Assembly: GCA_016199935.1 (NCBI GenBank)
Contig: JACQFS010000070.1
Location: 1 to 63,058, forward strand
Direction of reading: 5' to 3'
Source of the DNA: Verrucomicrobiota bacterium
GTDB lineage: Bacteria > Verrucomicrobiota > Verrucomicrobiia > Limisphaerales > JACQFS01
DNA: 63,058 bases
The translations under genes and the position numbers were made by a program. Position 1 is the first letter of the stretch, and the number at the start of each line of letters is the position of its first letter. Below, piece by piece: positions 48,986 to 56,494 of this stretch. The notes beneath the pieces were generated by a model that was given only the letters and a program-made list of their open reading frames with translations, did not search any database and had not been told where the DNA came from.

Positions 48986-49243
48986 ATGCAGTCTCCGCAA
49001 TATTCCATCGGTCAGGCCGTGTTCATCCGCACGGACGTGCCGGACTATGCGGAGGAGACCATCCCCTTCCAAAACCTCGACGAGTTGGTGCGCCTCTGTT
49101 CGGAGCCGCGCCCCAACCTCGTGCTGGAGAAAATCGTCGTCTTCAGCGTGGTCAACGAAGCCCCGGTGTCCGTGACACTGGGATTCGTCTCGGCCAGCAC
49201 CGGCCACCGGCCCGGCGGACTCGAAGCGGTGGAGCCGGGGTGA
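48986..49243 (+). CDS. Small hypothetical protein
   Basis: An 85-residue protein (MQSPQYSIGQAVFIRTDVPD; EETIPFQNLDELVRLCSEPR; LEKIVVFSVVNEAPVSVTLG), compact alpha/beta and without Cys clusters or helices for a membrane. The ATG at 48986 is the most likely start. It is divergent from accA and followed by a strong hairpin, which supports it as a real single-gene unit. No family is recognised. Confidence 0.6.
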   Translation: MQSPQYSIGQAVFIRTDVPDYAEETIPFQNLDELVRLCSEPRPNLVLEKIVVFSVVNEAPVSVTLGFVSASTGHRPGGLEAVEPG

Positions 49244-49250
49244 AAAAGAA

Positions 49251-49274
49251 CGGGCCGGAGTTTCCTCCGGCCCG
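49251..49274 (+). terminator. Strong hairpin after the small gene
   Basis: CGGGCCGGAG, a TTTC loop and CTCCGGCCCG form a perfect 10-bp stem 8 bases after a stop codon. There is no T-run after it, so it is a terminator or mRNA-end stabiliser rather than a textbook rho-independent site. The rest of the gap to 49500 holds nothing I can name. Confidence 0.65.
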
Positions 49275-49500
49275 CTTGCTGACAAGGTCAATTACGCCTT
49301 CAGCCAGGCGCTCAGATGTGCGACAAGGGCAACGTGTGAGGCACCGCCCAACCCCTGCCGCTAACAGGACCCTTCTGCCAACCCTTTTGGGCGGCGGATG
49401 TTCCTTACAGACGATTCAGACCGGGAATGGTTTCGCCGCGTTCAAGAAATTTGCCCGCCGGCCGCCAAAAAATGGCGCCACAAACGTGTAGCGCTTTCCG

Positions 49501-50220
49501 CTACAAATTCTGGTCCGTGAACAATTTCGTCCGCGGGCGCAGGCGGATAACCCGCGCCAGGGGCGTCCGGCCCGCCGCGGACAAAGACTCGCGCAGCGCC
49601 GCTTCCTTCCCCGCGCCCGCCGCGAGCACCCACACCTCGCGCGCCGCGGCCAGCGCCGCGTAAGTCAGCGTGAGGCGGTTCGGCGGCGGCTTGGGCGAGT
49701 TCGTGAGGTGGAGAAACGGACCGCGGCCCTGCTCGACCTCCGCCGCCGCGCCCGGAAAGAGTGACGCCACGTGTCCGTCCTCGCCCATGCCGAGGAACAC
49801 GAGGTCGAGCAACGGCATCCCGCTCGAATCCATTTCCGCCACGCGGCACAACTCCGCGTCCGCCTCCGCGACGGCGAACGCCGGGTCCGCCTCGCCGCGC
49901 AAGCGGTGGATGAAATCACCGGCGATGCCGAGCGGGGTGAACAGCGCCGACTGCGCGAGCGCAAAATTGCTGTCGGGATTCGTCGGCGCCACGCAGCGCT
50001 CATCGGCCCAGAAGAAATGCACGCCGGCGAGCGCGGCCGGCTTCGCTTGCGCGACGATTTCGCCGAAAAAAGTTTTCGTGATGCGTCCGCCGGAAAGGGC
50101 GACGGTGAAAATTTTTCACGCCGGCTGCCGCGCCGCGAGCAGCGCGAGCCACTGCGCGGCCACGGCTGCGGCGAGTTCGCGGTCGGAGGTGAATTTGAAA
50201 AGTTCGATGCGGTCGGGCAT
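49501..50220 (-). pseudogene. pgl: 6-phosphogluconolactonase gene with an in-frame TGA at codon 35
   Basis: From the ATG at 50220 the frame encodes 239 residues, the usual Pgl length: MPDRIELFKFTSDRELAAAV, then TGA at 50118-50116, then KIFTVALSGGRITKTFFGEI (the conserved VALSGG motif), HFFWADERCVAP and GMGEDGHVASLFPG. A Gly codon GGA at the TGA would fit. An internal GTG at 50022 could only make a 173-residue fragment that lacks VALSGG. The gene follows parE by 6 bp and zwf lies beyond, so its place in the pentose phosphate operon is clear. Mutation, base error and readthrough are all possible. Confidence 0.8.
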
Positions 50221-50226
50221 GGGAAA

Positions 50227-50523
50227 TCAGTCGTGACCCAGGACGCGGGGCAAATCGCGCGCGCCATACACCACGCGTTGCAACTGGAGGGAGTTGTCCC
50301 GGACGCGGTAGAAGATCAGCCACTTTCCGAAACCCGGCACCCGCCACGAGCGCCGGCCCTCGCCATGTTCCAGACGCAGCCGGCCAAGGAACGGCTGCCG
50401 CGCCAGTTCGGCGACCGCCGATTCGACGGCGTCCAAAAAGCGAAGCCCGGCTTGCGGATGCTCAAACTCGCGGGCGATGCCGGCGGCGTCAGCCTCGAAG
50501 CGGCTGGCCCGGGTGACGTTCAT
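50227..50523 (-). CDS. ParE/RelE-type toxin
   Basis: A 98-residue ParE-superfamily protein. The motifs are RFEADAAGIAREFEHPQAGL, ARQPFLGRLRLE and WRVPGFGKWLIFYRVRDNSL, the last being the strand-rich core of RelE/ParE toxins. ParE poisons DNA gyrase; the RelE branch cleaves mRNA, and the two cannot be separated here. Its ATG at 50523 overlaps the antitoxin stop by 4 nt. Confidence 0.88.
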   Translation of the reverse strand: MNVTRASRFEADAAGIAREFEHPQAGLRFLDAVESAVAELARQPFLGRLRLEHGEGRRSWRVPGFGKWLIFYRVRDNSLQLQRVVYGARDLPRVLGHD

Positions 50524-50816
50524 GCGGCCTTGCGCCTCGGCGCTTTGAGGCGCGCGCGCAGCTCGGCGCGCACGGCGGCAAAATCTTTCGCCGGGTTCCA
50601 CGGGCGATATTCATCGGCGTCCGCCTCGGCCAGCAGCTCGGCGACGGTCTTCGTGCCGTGACCATCCGGCAGCGCGGCGAGACGCGCGCGCTCCTTCTCC
50701 CGGTCGTCCAGCGCGCGCAGGCCGGCGCGGATCACGTCGCCTTCGTCGCGGTAGCGGCCGCTGGCGACCCACTTGCGGAGGATTTTTTTTGAACCGGGCG
50801 AAAGGGCGATGGTCAT
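50520..50816 (-). CDS. ParD-type antitoxin
   Basis: A 98-residue protein whose first half (IALSPGSKKILRKWVASGRY; DEGDVIRAGLRALDDREKER) is the ribbon-helix-helix of ParD antitoxins. The second half is an extended toxin-binding arm with a basic end. It is longer than the usual 80 residues. It lies 44 bp after zwf on the same strand, so the pair is inserted inside the zwf-pgl operon. Confidence 0.88.
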   Translation of the reverse strand: MTIALSPGSKKILRKWVASGRYRDEGDVIRAGLRALDDREKERARLAALPDGHGTKTVAELLAEADADEYRPWNPAKDFAAVRAELRARLKAPRRKAA

Positions 50817-50860
50817 GGCGGAAAACTAGCGGACTTTCGGCGGCGGCTCAAGCGCGGCGC

Positions 50861-52435
50861 TTACGTCGTCTTCGGCGCCATCGGCAGCGGGTTGCGCCAC
50901 GCGTGGCCCGCCTGCGCCAGCAAATCATCCGAGGCCACCGGTCCCCACGTGCCCGCCGAGTAAAATTCGCGGTTCGACAACGGCTTGCCATTCCACCCGG
51001 CGCGGATGGCGTCCACGATGCCCCACGCCGTCTCGACCTCGTCGCGGCGGATGAAGAGCGTCGCGTCGCCGGCGATCGCTTCGAGCAGCAGCCGCTCGTA
51101 AGCCTCGGGCGTGTAGGCGCCGAACTCGCTTTCGTAACTGAAGCTCATCCGCACCGGCCGCACCGAGAGCGACGTGCCGGGAATTTTGCCGTTGAAGCGC
51201 AGCGTGATGCCCTCCTCCGGCTGAAGCCGCAGCGTGATGGCGTTCGCATCGAGCTTCTGCCCGGCCTGCGCCGCGAAGAGCACGCTCGGCGTCGGGCGGA
51301 ACTGCACGCGCACTTCCGACGCGCCGAGCGGGAGATTTTTTCCGGTGCGCAAATAAAACGGCACGCTGCTCCAGCGCCAGTTGTCAATGAACAGCTTCAT
51401 CGCCACGAAGGTCTCCACGTTCGAGTCGGGCTTCACCTTCGGCTCCTGCCGGTAGCCGGGACGAAACTCCGTGCCGACCTGGCCCGCGAAATATTGCCCG
51501 CGCACCACCTGCTTCTCGACATCGGCCGGGCGCAGCGGCCGGATGGACTTGAGCAGCTTCACCTTCTCGTCGCGGATCGCCTCGGCTTCGAGCGTGGCAG
51601 GCGGCTCCATCGCGACGAGCGCGAGGATTTGCAGCAGATGGTTCTGCACCATATCGCGCAACGCCCCCGCCTCCTCGTAGTAGCCGCCGCGTCCGCCGAC
51701 GCCGATCTTCTCCGACACAGTGATCTGCACCTGCTCGACAGAGGCGCGGTTCCAGATCTGCTCGAAGATCGAATTGGAAAAGCGGAACATCAGGATGTTC
51801 TGCACCGTCTCCTTGCCGAGGTAATGATCAATGCGGAGGATCTGCTTCTCGTGCGCGTGCTTGGTGAGGCCGGCATTGAGTTCGTGCGCGGAGGCGAGGT
51901 CGTGGCCGAACGGCTTCTCCACCACCACGCGCTGCCAGTGGGCGTTCGTGTCTTTGCGCAGCAGGTTCACATTGTGCAGATGCTCCACGCACTCAGCGAA
52001 CTGGCTCGGCGACGTGGCGAGATAAAAGAGGAGATTGTCCGCCAGCTTCGGTTCGCCAAAACTTTTCAGCAGCTTCGCCAGCTTCTCGTAGGCCGCCGCG
52101 TCGCCGAAGTCACCCATGCAGTAGAAGATGTTCGCGGAAAAAGCGGCCCACACTTTTTCATCCACCGGCTTGGTGCGCGAAAACTGTTTCAACGCCTCGC
52201 CCAGCTCAGCGCGAAACGCCTCGTCCGTCTTCTCGCGCCGCGCGAAGCCGACCACGCGGAACGGCACGGGCAGCGACTGCTCCTTGAACAGATGGTAGAG
52301 CGCGGGGATGAGCTTGCGCGCCGTGAGGTCGCCGCTCGCGCCAAAGATGACAATCGTGCAGGGGTCCACCGCTTTGCGGCCGTCGTCGAGCTTGCACATC
52401 AGCACTTCTTCCAGAGCGTCCATGCGCGCGAGCAT
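50861..52435 (-). CDS. zwf: Glucose-6-phosphate 1-dehydrogenase
   Basis: About 524 residues. The coenzyme motif TIVIFGASGDLTARKLIPAL, the substrate site RIDHYLGKETVQNILMFRFS and the structural segments NRASVEQVQITVSEKIGVGG and PVRMSFSYESEFGAYTPEAY are all typical. It makes 6-phosphogluconolactone and NAD(P)H from glucose 6-phosphate, the substrate supplied by Glk. The start is uncertain: ATG codons at 52435, 52423 and 52399 and a TTG at 52459 precede the conserved part. Confidence 0.95.
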   Translation of the reverse strand: MLARMDALEEVLMCKLDDGRKAVDPCTIVIFGASGDLTARKLIPALYHLFKEQSLPVPFRVVGFARREKTDEAFRAELGEALKQFSRTKPVDEKVWAAFSANIFYCMGDFGDAAAYEKLAKLLKSFGEPKLADNLLFYLATSPSQFAECVEHLHNVNLLRKDTNAHWQRVVVEKPFGHDLASAHELNAGLTKHAHEKQILRIDHYLGKETVQNILMFRFSNSIFEQIWNRASVEQVQITVSEKIGVGGRGGYYEEAGALRDMVQNHLLQILALVAMEPPATLEAEAIRDEKVKLLKSIRPLRPADVEKQVVRGQYFAGQVGTEFRPGYRQEPKVKPDSNVETFVAMKLFIDNWRWSSVPFYLRTGKNLPLGASEVRVQFRPTPSVLFAAQAGQKLDANAITLRLQPEEGITLRFNGKIPGTSLSVRPVRMSFSYESEFGAYTPEAYERLLLEAIAGDATLFIRRDEVETAWGIVDAIRAGWNGKPLSNREFYSAGTWGPVASDDLLAQAGHAWRNPLPMAPKTT

Positions 52436-52495
52436 TGCCGAGCGGGGGAGGGTTGGCAACAGGGCAAACGGAGCGGCGATGTTCTCAAATAAAAA

Positions 52496-52588
52496 CCTCT
52501 CCGCGTCCTCTGCGCAGTCCTCTGCGTCCTCTGCGTTAAAAATTAAACGCAGAGGGCGCAGAGGGTGACGCAGAGGAACGCAGAGGGA
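52496..52588. repeat. CCTCTGCG repeat with inverted partner
   Basis: CCTCTGCG recurs on one arm, with a 9-bp spacing for the last pair, and CGCAGAGG three to four times on the other, joined through GTTAAAAATTAAAC. The whole can fold as one stem in the intergenic space before tal. Confidence 0.88.
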
Positions 52589-52641
52589 GCCGATTCAGAA
52601 AACTGGCGGCACGAGAGAGAACAGCCGCTCGAGGTCAGCCT

Positions 52642-52785
52642 CTCATTAACACCCGGCTTTAGCCGGGTGAAAAAGTGCGGCGCGTCTTCAACCGCTTCAG
52701 CGGTTTTTTACGCCCGGCAAACCGCTGAAGCGGTTGGGGACGTGGTTCTCCGCCCGACACCCGGCTGAAGCCGGGTGCTAATGAG
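52642..52785. repeat. Nested REP-like palindromic element
   Basis: An outer inverted repeat (CTCATTAACACCCGGC at 52642, GCCGGGTGCTAATGAG at the far end) encloses four smaller palindromes: CACCCGGCT/AGCCGGGTG at 52650-52669 and 52758-52777, and AACCGCTTCAGCGGTT (52690-52705) and AACCGCTGAAGCGGTT (52720-52735). The second is followed by TTTTT. The layout resembles REP/BIME elements. No transposase of the RAYT type is in the window. Confidence 0.88.
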
Positions 52786-52916
52786 AAGAGGCACGCGGGA
52801 GCAACCCGGACGCGCCGTCCGTCCCAAAAAGCGTGCGCCGAGCTTGGGCTTGTCTCGCCCCGGCCCGCGCCGTAGTTTCCTCGGAAGCGAGTCCCAACCA
52901 TCAACCAGTTTATTTT

Positions 52917-53876
52917 ATGAGCAACCTTCTCGACGGATTGAAGCAACACAGCATCGTCGTCGCCGACACCGGCGACTTCGACAGCATCCGCAAATACCAG
53001 CCGCGCGATGCCACCACCAACCCCAGCCTCCTCCTCAAGGCCGCCACGATGCCCGAATACGCCGCGCTCGTGGACAAGACCATCGCCGATTCCAAGCAGG
53101 AGGCCGCCGGCGCGAACGCCCTCGGCATCACGATGGACAGGCTCGCCGTCGCGTTCGGCCTCGAGATTTTGAAGATCGTCCCCGGCCGCGTCTCGACCGA
53201 GGTGGATGCGCGCCTCTCCTTCGACACCGCCGCGTCCGTGGCCAAGGCCCGCTCGCTCATCGCCCGCTACGAGAAGGCCGGGATGCCGCGCGAGCGCATC
53301 CTTATCAAGCTCGCTTCCACGTGGGAGGGCATCCGCGCCGCGGCCGAGCTGAAGAAGGACAAGATCAACTGCAACCTCACCCTCCTCTTTTCCTTCGCGC
53401 AGGCCGTGGCGTGCGCCGAGGCGGGCGTGCAACTCGTCTCGCCCTTCGTCGGCCGCATCCTCGACTGGTGGAAGAAGAGCACCGGCAAGGCCGACTACGC
53501 CGCCGCCGAGGATCCGGGCGTCGTCTCGGTGACGAGGATTTACAACTACTACAAAAAGTTCGGCCACGCGACGGAAGTGATGGGCGCGAGCTTCCGCAAC
53601 GTCGGCGAGATCATCGAGCTGGCGGGGTGCGACCTGCTCACCATCAGCCCGGCGTTGCTGGAGGAGATGGCGAAGACCAACGGCGCCGTGCCGCGCAAGC
53701 TCGCGCCTGAGTCCGCCGCGAAGACCGACCTCAAGCAGATCGCGCTCGACGAGAAAGCCTTCCGCTGGCTGCACAACGAGGACCAGATGGCCACCGAGAA
53801 ACTCTCCGAAGGCATCCGCCTCTTCGCCGCCGACACGCTCAAGCTGGAGAAGGTGGTGGGGGAGAAGCTGAAGTAG
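52917..53876 (+). CDS. tal: Transaldolase
   Basis: A 319-residue class I transaldolase. [20 protein letters not shown] is the conserved start with the catalytic Asp; [20 protein letters not shown] holds the Schiff-base Lys; [32 protein letters not shown] and [12 protein letters not shown] complete the family set. It links the pentose phosphate pathway to glycolysis. It is divergent from zwf across the repeat-rich gap. The ATG at 52917 opens the conserved N-terminus. Confidence 0.97.
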   Translation: MSNLLDGLKQHSIVVADTGDFDSIRKYQPRDATTNPSLLLKAATMPEYAALVDKTIADSKQEAAGANALGITMDRLAVAFGLEILKIVPGRVSTEVDARLSFDTAASVAKARSLIARYEKAGMPRERILIKLASTWEGIRAAAELKKDKINCNLTLLFSFAQAVACAEAGVQLVSPFVGRILDWWKKSTGKADYAAAEDPGVVSVTRIYNYYKKFGHATEVMGASFRNVGEIIELAGCDLLTISPALLEEMAKTNGAVPRKLAPESAAKTDLKQIALDEKAFRWLHNEDQMATEKLSEGIRLFAADTLKLEKVVGEKLK

Positions 53877-53881
53877 GCAGC

Positions 53882-54739
53882 TCACGGCCTTTCGACCATG
53901 ACAACAGATTCAGAACTGTTGGCTGCAAACAGATTGTCGTTACTCAGCATGATGGATTTGCCCTTGTCGTCGTCCACCGAAACCCACACGAGCCAATTAT
54001 ACGATTCGCGCCCCGCAGGCGTAGTGCGTTCCGCTTCGGCTGCGATTGCAAACCGCGTCTTGGCTGGCAGCTTCAAAGAAAATTTCCCGTCCGCATCGGT
54101 CTTCGCCGTGGAAACCGGCTCAGGCAAACCAGCGAAGTAAATGACCGCGCAGGTTTGCGGCCAGCGAGAGGCTTCTTCCATTGTCGCCTTCACCGCCGGG
54201 ACAAGGTCTTGCGCTTCCGAACGGAGCTTGAAGGCTGAATTAGTCAGAGCGTATGCCTCAATGAACAGATCGTGTGCGACTTCGACTTTATCGGTCTTTC
54301 CTTGTGGTTCGCTGGCTTTTTCTGTTTTTTGCCTTATTAGCAACTGATGTTTGATTTGTTGATTATCGAGCCCCAAAATTTGCGCAACATGTTCGCTGTC
54401 TAACAAAGCATAACCTAGATGATCTTTTGTTTTTCCTTCGGCCTCTTTGGTGTCCGCGTCCGTGAACAATTTACCGCTCCTCACGGTGTCGTCTTTGGCT
54501 TGGGATATTTTTGTGCGGAGAGAGGACAGCGCGGTATCAACTGCGGCTTTCTGAGCCTTCACCATCAACAGGGCGTCTGCTTCTTTGAAAACGCGAATCG
54601 TAACCAAGCCCATCTTGATGTTCTCCCGCCCCTCAGTGACGATGAACACACTGCCGTCCACAGTTAGTTCCTTCGGAGGGCGGTCACAGCCAGTAAGGAA
54701 CGCAAGGCACCCGAAAAGGGCAGCTGTTATTCTGCGCAT
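53882..54739 (-). CDS. Predicted lipoprotein with a carboxypeptidase-regulatory-like region
   Basis: A 285-residue lipoprotein (lipobox LTGC at about residues 15-18). A helical middle part (VKAQKAAVDTALSSLRTKIS) is followed by a strand-rich end (STAKTDADGKFSLKLPAKTR) that looks like a carboxypeptidase-regulatory fold. GC is lower than that of the metabolic neighbours. The small gene at 54755 precedes it on the same strand. Confidence 0.75.
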   Translation of the reverse strand: MRRITAALFGCLAFLTGCDRPPKELTVDGSVFIVTEGRENIKMGLVTIRVFKEADALLMVKAQKAAVDTALSSLRTKISQAKDDTVRSGKLFTDADTKEAEGKTKDHLGYALLDSEHVAQILGLDNQQIKHQLLIRQKTEKASEPQGKTDKVEVAHDLFIEAYALTNSAFKLRSEAQDLVPAVKATMEEASRWPQTCAVIYFAGLPEPVSTAKTDADGKFSLKLPAKTRFAIAAEAERTTPAGRESYNWLVWVSVDDDKGKSIMLSNDNLFAANSSESVVMVERP

Positions 54740-54754
54740 GTGGTGGTGCTTACG

Positions 54755-54940
54755 CTAATAACCGGAGAGCTTCCGCCCTTCACCCTTCGCCGGAGGCTTC
54801 GGCGGTTCTACAAGCTCTGGATCGTTTACAGCTTCCTTTATCTTCAGGTAGGTATCATAAAGCTTTCGATACTTTTCACTGAGTGCCGCGTGTTCTTTTT
54901 CCAACGCAGAATACGCCTTCTCGAGTTCATCGTCCGTCAT
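54755..54940 (-). CDS. Small coiled-coil protein
   Basis: A 61-residue protein, mostly one helix with coiled-coil character (DDELEKAYSALEKEHAALSE; KYRKLYDTYLKIKEAV) and a Pro/Lys-rich end. It stands 15 bp upstream of the lipoprotein gene and is probably co-transcribed. The function is unknown. Confidence 0.65.
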   Translation of the reverse strand: MTDDELEKAYSALEKEHAALSEKYRKLYDTYLKIKEAVNDPELVEPPKPPAKGEGRKLSGY

Positions 54941-55039
54941 GGGTTTAGGAAACCAGACCGGCGCAGTTCTGTGAAGGTTTTTTCACGCCGCTCCTTGCGC
55001 CTTTGCGTCCTGGCGGCTTTGCGTTAAACCTCCCGCGCC

Positions 55040-56059
55040 ATGATCCCGGACACCCAGCCGCTCCCGCCCGTGGACGCCCACGTTCACATCGTCGGCACCG
55101 GCGCGGGCGGGACGGGCTGCTGGCTCGCGGCGGACAGTTGGTTCCGCAAACTCCAGGCGCGGCTGCTCCTCTCCGCCATAGGCATGAAGCCGGAGGATTT
55201 GCGCGGCGACTTCGACCGGCTCTACGTCGAGCATCTGCTGGCGCGGCTGCGCGAGTCGTCACTCGGCGCGGCGGTGGTGCTGGTGCAGGAGCAGGTGTAT
55301 GACGCGCAGGGGAGGCTCGTCGCGGGCGCGGGACTTTTCCACGTGCCGAATGACTACGTGCTCGCGCTCGCGCGGAAGCATCCGGAGTTTTTCCCCGCCG
55401 TCTCCATCCATCCCTGCCGACCCGATGCGCTGGAGGAACTGGACCGCTGCCTCGCCGGCGGCGCGGTGATGATGAAAATTTTGCCGAACGTGCAGAACAT
55501 TGACTGCTCGGACCGGCGCTTCACGAAATTCTGGGAGCGCATGGCCGCGGCGAAGCTCCCGCTGCTCGCGCACACGGGCGGGGAAAAAACTTTGCCCGTG
55601 GTGAATGCGGAGCTGGCGAATCCGCACCAGCTGACGTTGCCGCTGGAGGTTGGCGTGACGGTGATCGCGGCGCATTGCGCGACGAAGAGCGCGCTGTTCG
55701 ATGCGAACTGGTTTTCCGATTTCGCCGCGATGACGGAGCGGCACGAAAATTTTTATGGCGATAATTCGGCCTTCTGCGTTCTGAACAACCGCATCCGCGG
55801 CGACACCGTTCCGCGCACGCTCGCGGAGCCGCTGGCGTCGCGCATCATTCACGGTAGCGACTGGCCGGTGCCGGTGAGCGGGTTCTGGCCGCGCGCGAAG
55901 GGCCTCATGAGCGCGGAGGCGCACGGGCAATGGAGGAAACATCCGAACCTGCTGGAGCGGGACTTCCAGTTGAAGCGGGCGATGGGCTACGCGCCGGAGA
56001 CGTTCACACGGATCCGGCGTCTGCTGCGGCCGCGAATTCCTGCCGCGCCGACGCGGTGA
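55040..56059 (+). CDS. Amidohydrolase-family metal-dependent hydrolase
   Basis: A 339-residue TIM-barrel hydrolase of the amidohydrolase-2 type. Metal ligands are expected at VDAHVHIVG (N-terminal HxH), LLAHTGGEK, VIAAHCATKSA and HGSDWPVPVSG. Such enzymes hydrolyse or decarboxylate varied substrates; which one cannot be told. The 3' end overlaps the convergent small membrane gene by 56 bp. Confidence 0.88.
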   Translation: MIPDTQPLPPVDAHVHIVGTGAGGTGCWLAADSWFRKLQARLLLSAIGMKPEDLRGDFDRLYVEHLLARLRESSLGAAVVLVQEQVYDAQGRLVAGAGLFHVPNDYVLALARKHPEFFPAVSIHPCRPDALEELDRCLAGGAVMMKILPNVQNIDCSDRRFTKFWERMAAAKLPLLAHTGGEKTLPVVNAELANPHQLTLPLEVGVTVIAAHCATKSALFDANWFSDFAAMTERHENFYGDNSAFCVLNNRIRGDTVPRTLAEPLASRIIHGSDWPVPVSGFWPRAKGLMSAEAHGQWRKHPNLLERDFQLKRAMGYAPETFTRIRRLLRPRIPAAPTR

Positions 56060-56249
56060 GGAACAGCAGCACGGCGACGCTGTGCGCCGCGATCAGCAGC
56101 CCGAACCAGATGGAACTTTCCGCGACGAGGATGCCGCCGCAGAAAATCCCCAGCGCCGCCACGGCGACGCCGATCAGCACGAGCTTGCAGGTGCGGCCGG
56201 CGTCGGTGGCGGAGCGATCCCGGTCGAGGGAGGTTGGGTTCGCTGTCAT
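56004..56249 (-). CDS. Small two-helix membrane protein
   Basis: An 81-residue protein with helices at about residues 23-43 (LVLIGVAVAALGIFCGGILV) and 46-66 (IWFGLLIAAHSVAVLLFLTA). The ATG at 56249 is preferred over one six codons upstream. The overlap with the end of the amidohydrolase is acceptable for convergent genes, but it lowers the certainty. Confidence 0.5.
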   Translation of the reverse strand: MTANPTSLDRDRSATDAGRTCKLVLIGVAVAALGIFCGGILVAESSIWFGLLIAAHSVAVLLFLTASARQEFAAAADAGSV

Positions 56250-56494
56250 ATGGGTTGGTCGTTTCACCCGCCGCCGCCTTACAACGGGAACCCGCGGTTC
56301 CCAAAGCAGCTTCGCGGTGGCGGGTATTATGGGCGGAACTTCGACCCGGTTTCCGCGCCTGTCAAATGGCCGGCTGAAAGGGTTCCATTTGCAGCAACAG
56401 AAGGATGGCCAAACCGGACTTTGTGGGTAAAGTGCCGCCCTGAATTTTGGCGGATAAAGCCGCCACCCGAGACAAAACCAAGTTTTCCAAATCC

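Noticed and set aside
18183-50118. Genome-wide reassignment of TGA to a sense codon
   Set aside because: Many intact genes here end in TGA at the expected length (for example the molybdoenzyme at 5736, the Sel1 protein at 8411 and accA), so TGA is a working stop.
52690-52712. Rho-independent terminator for a plus-strand gene
   Set aside because: No plus-strand gene ends upstream of it; tal begins downstream. The T-run beside the palindrome is better explained as part of the REP-like element.
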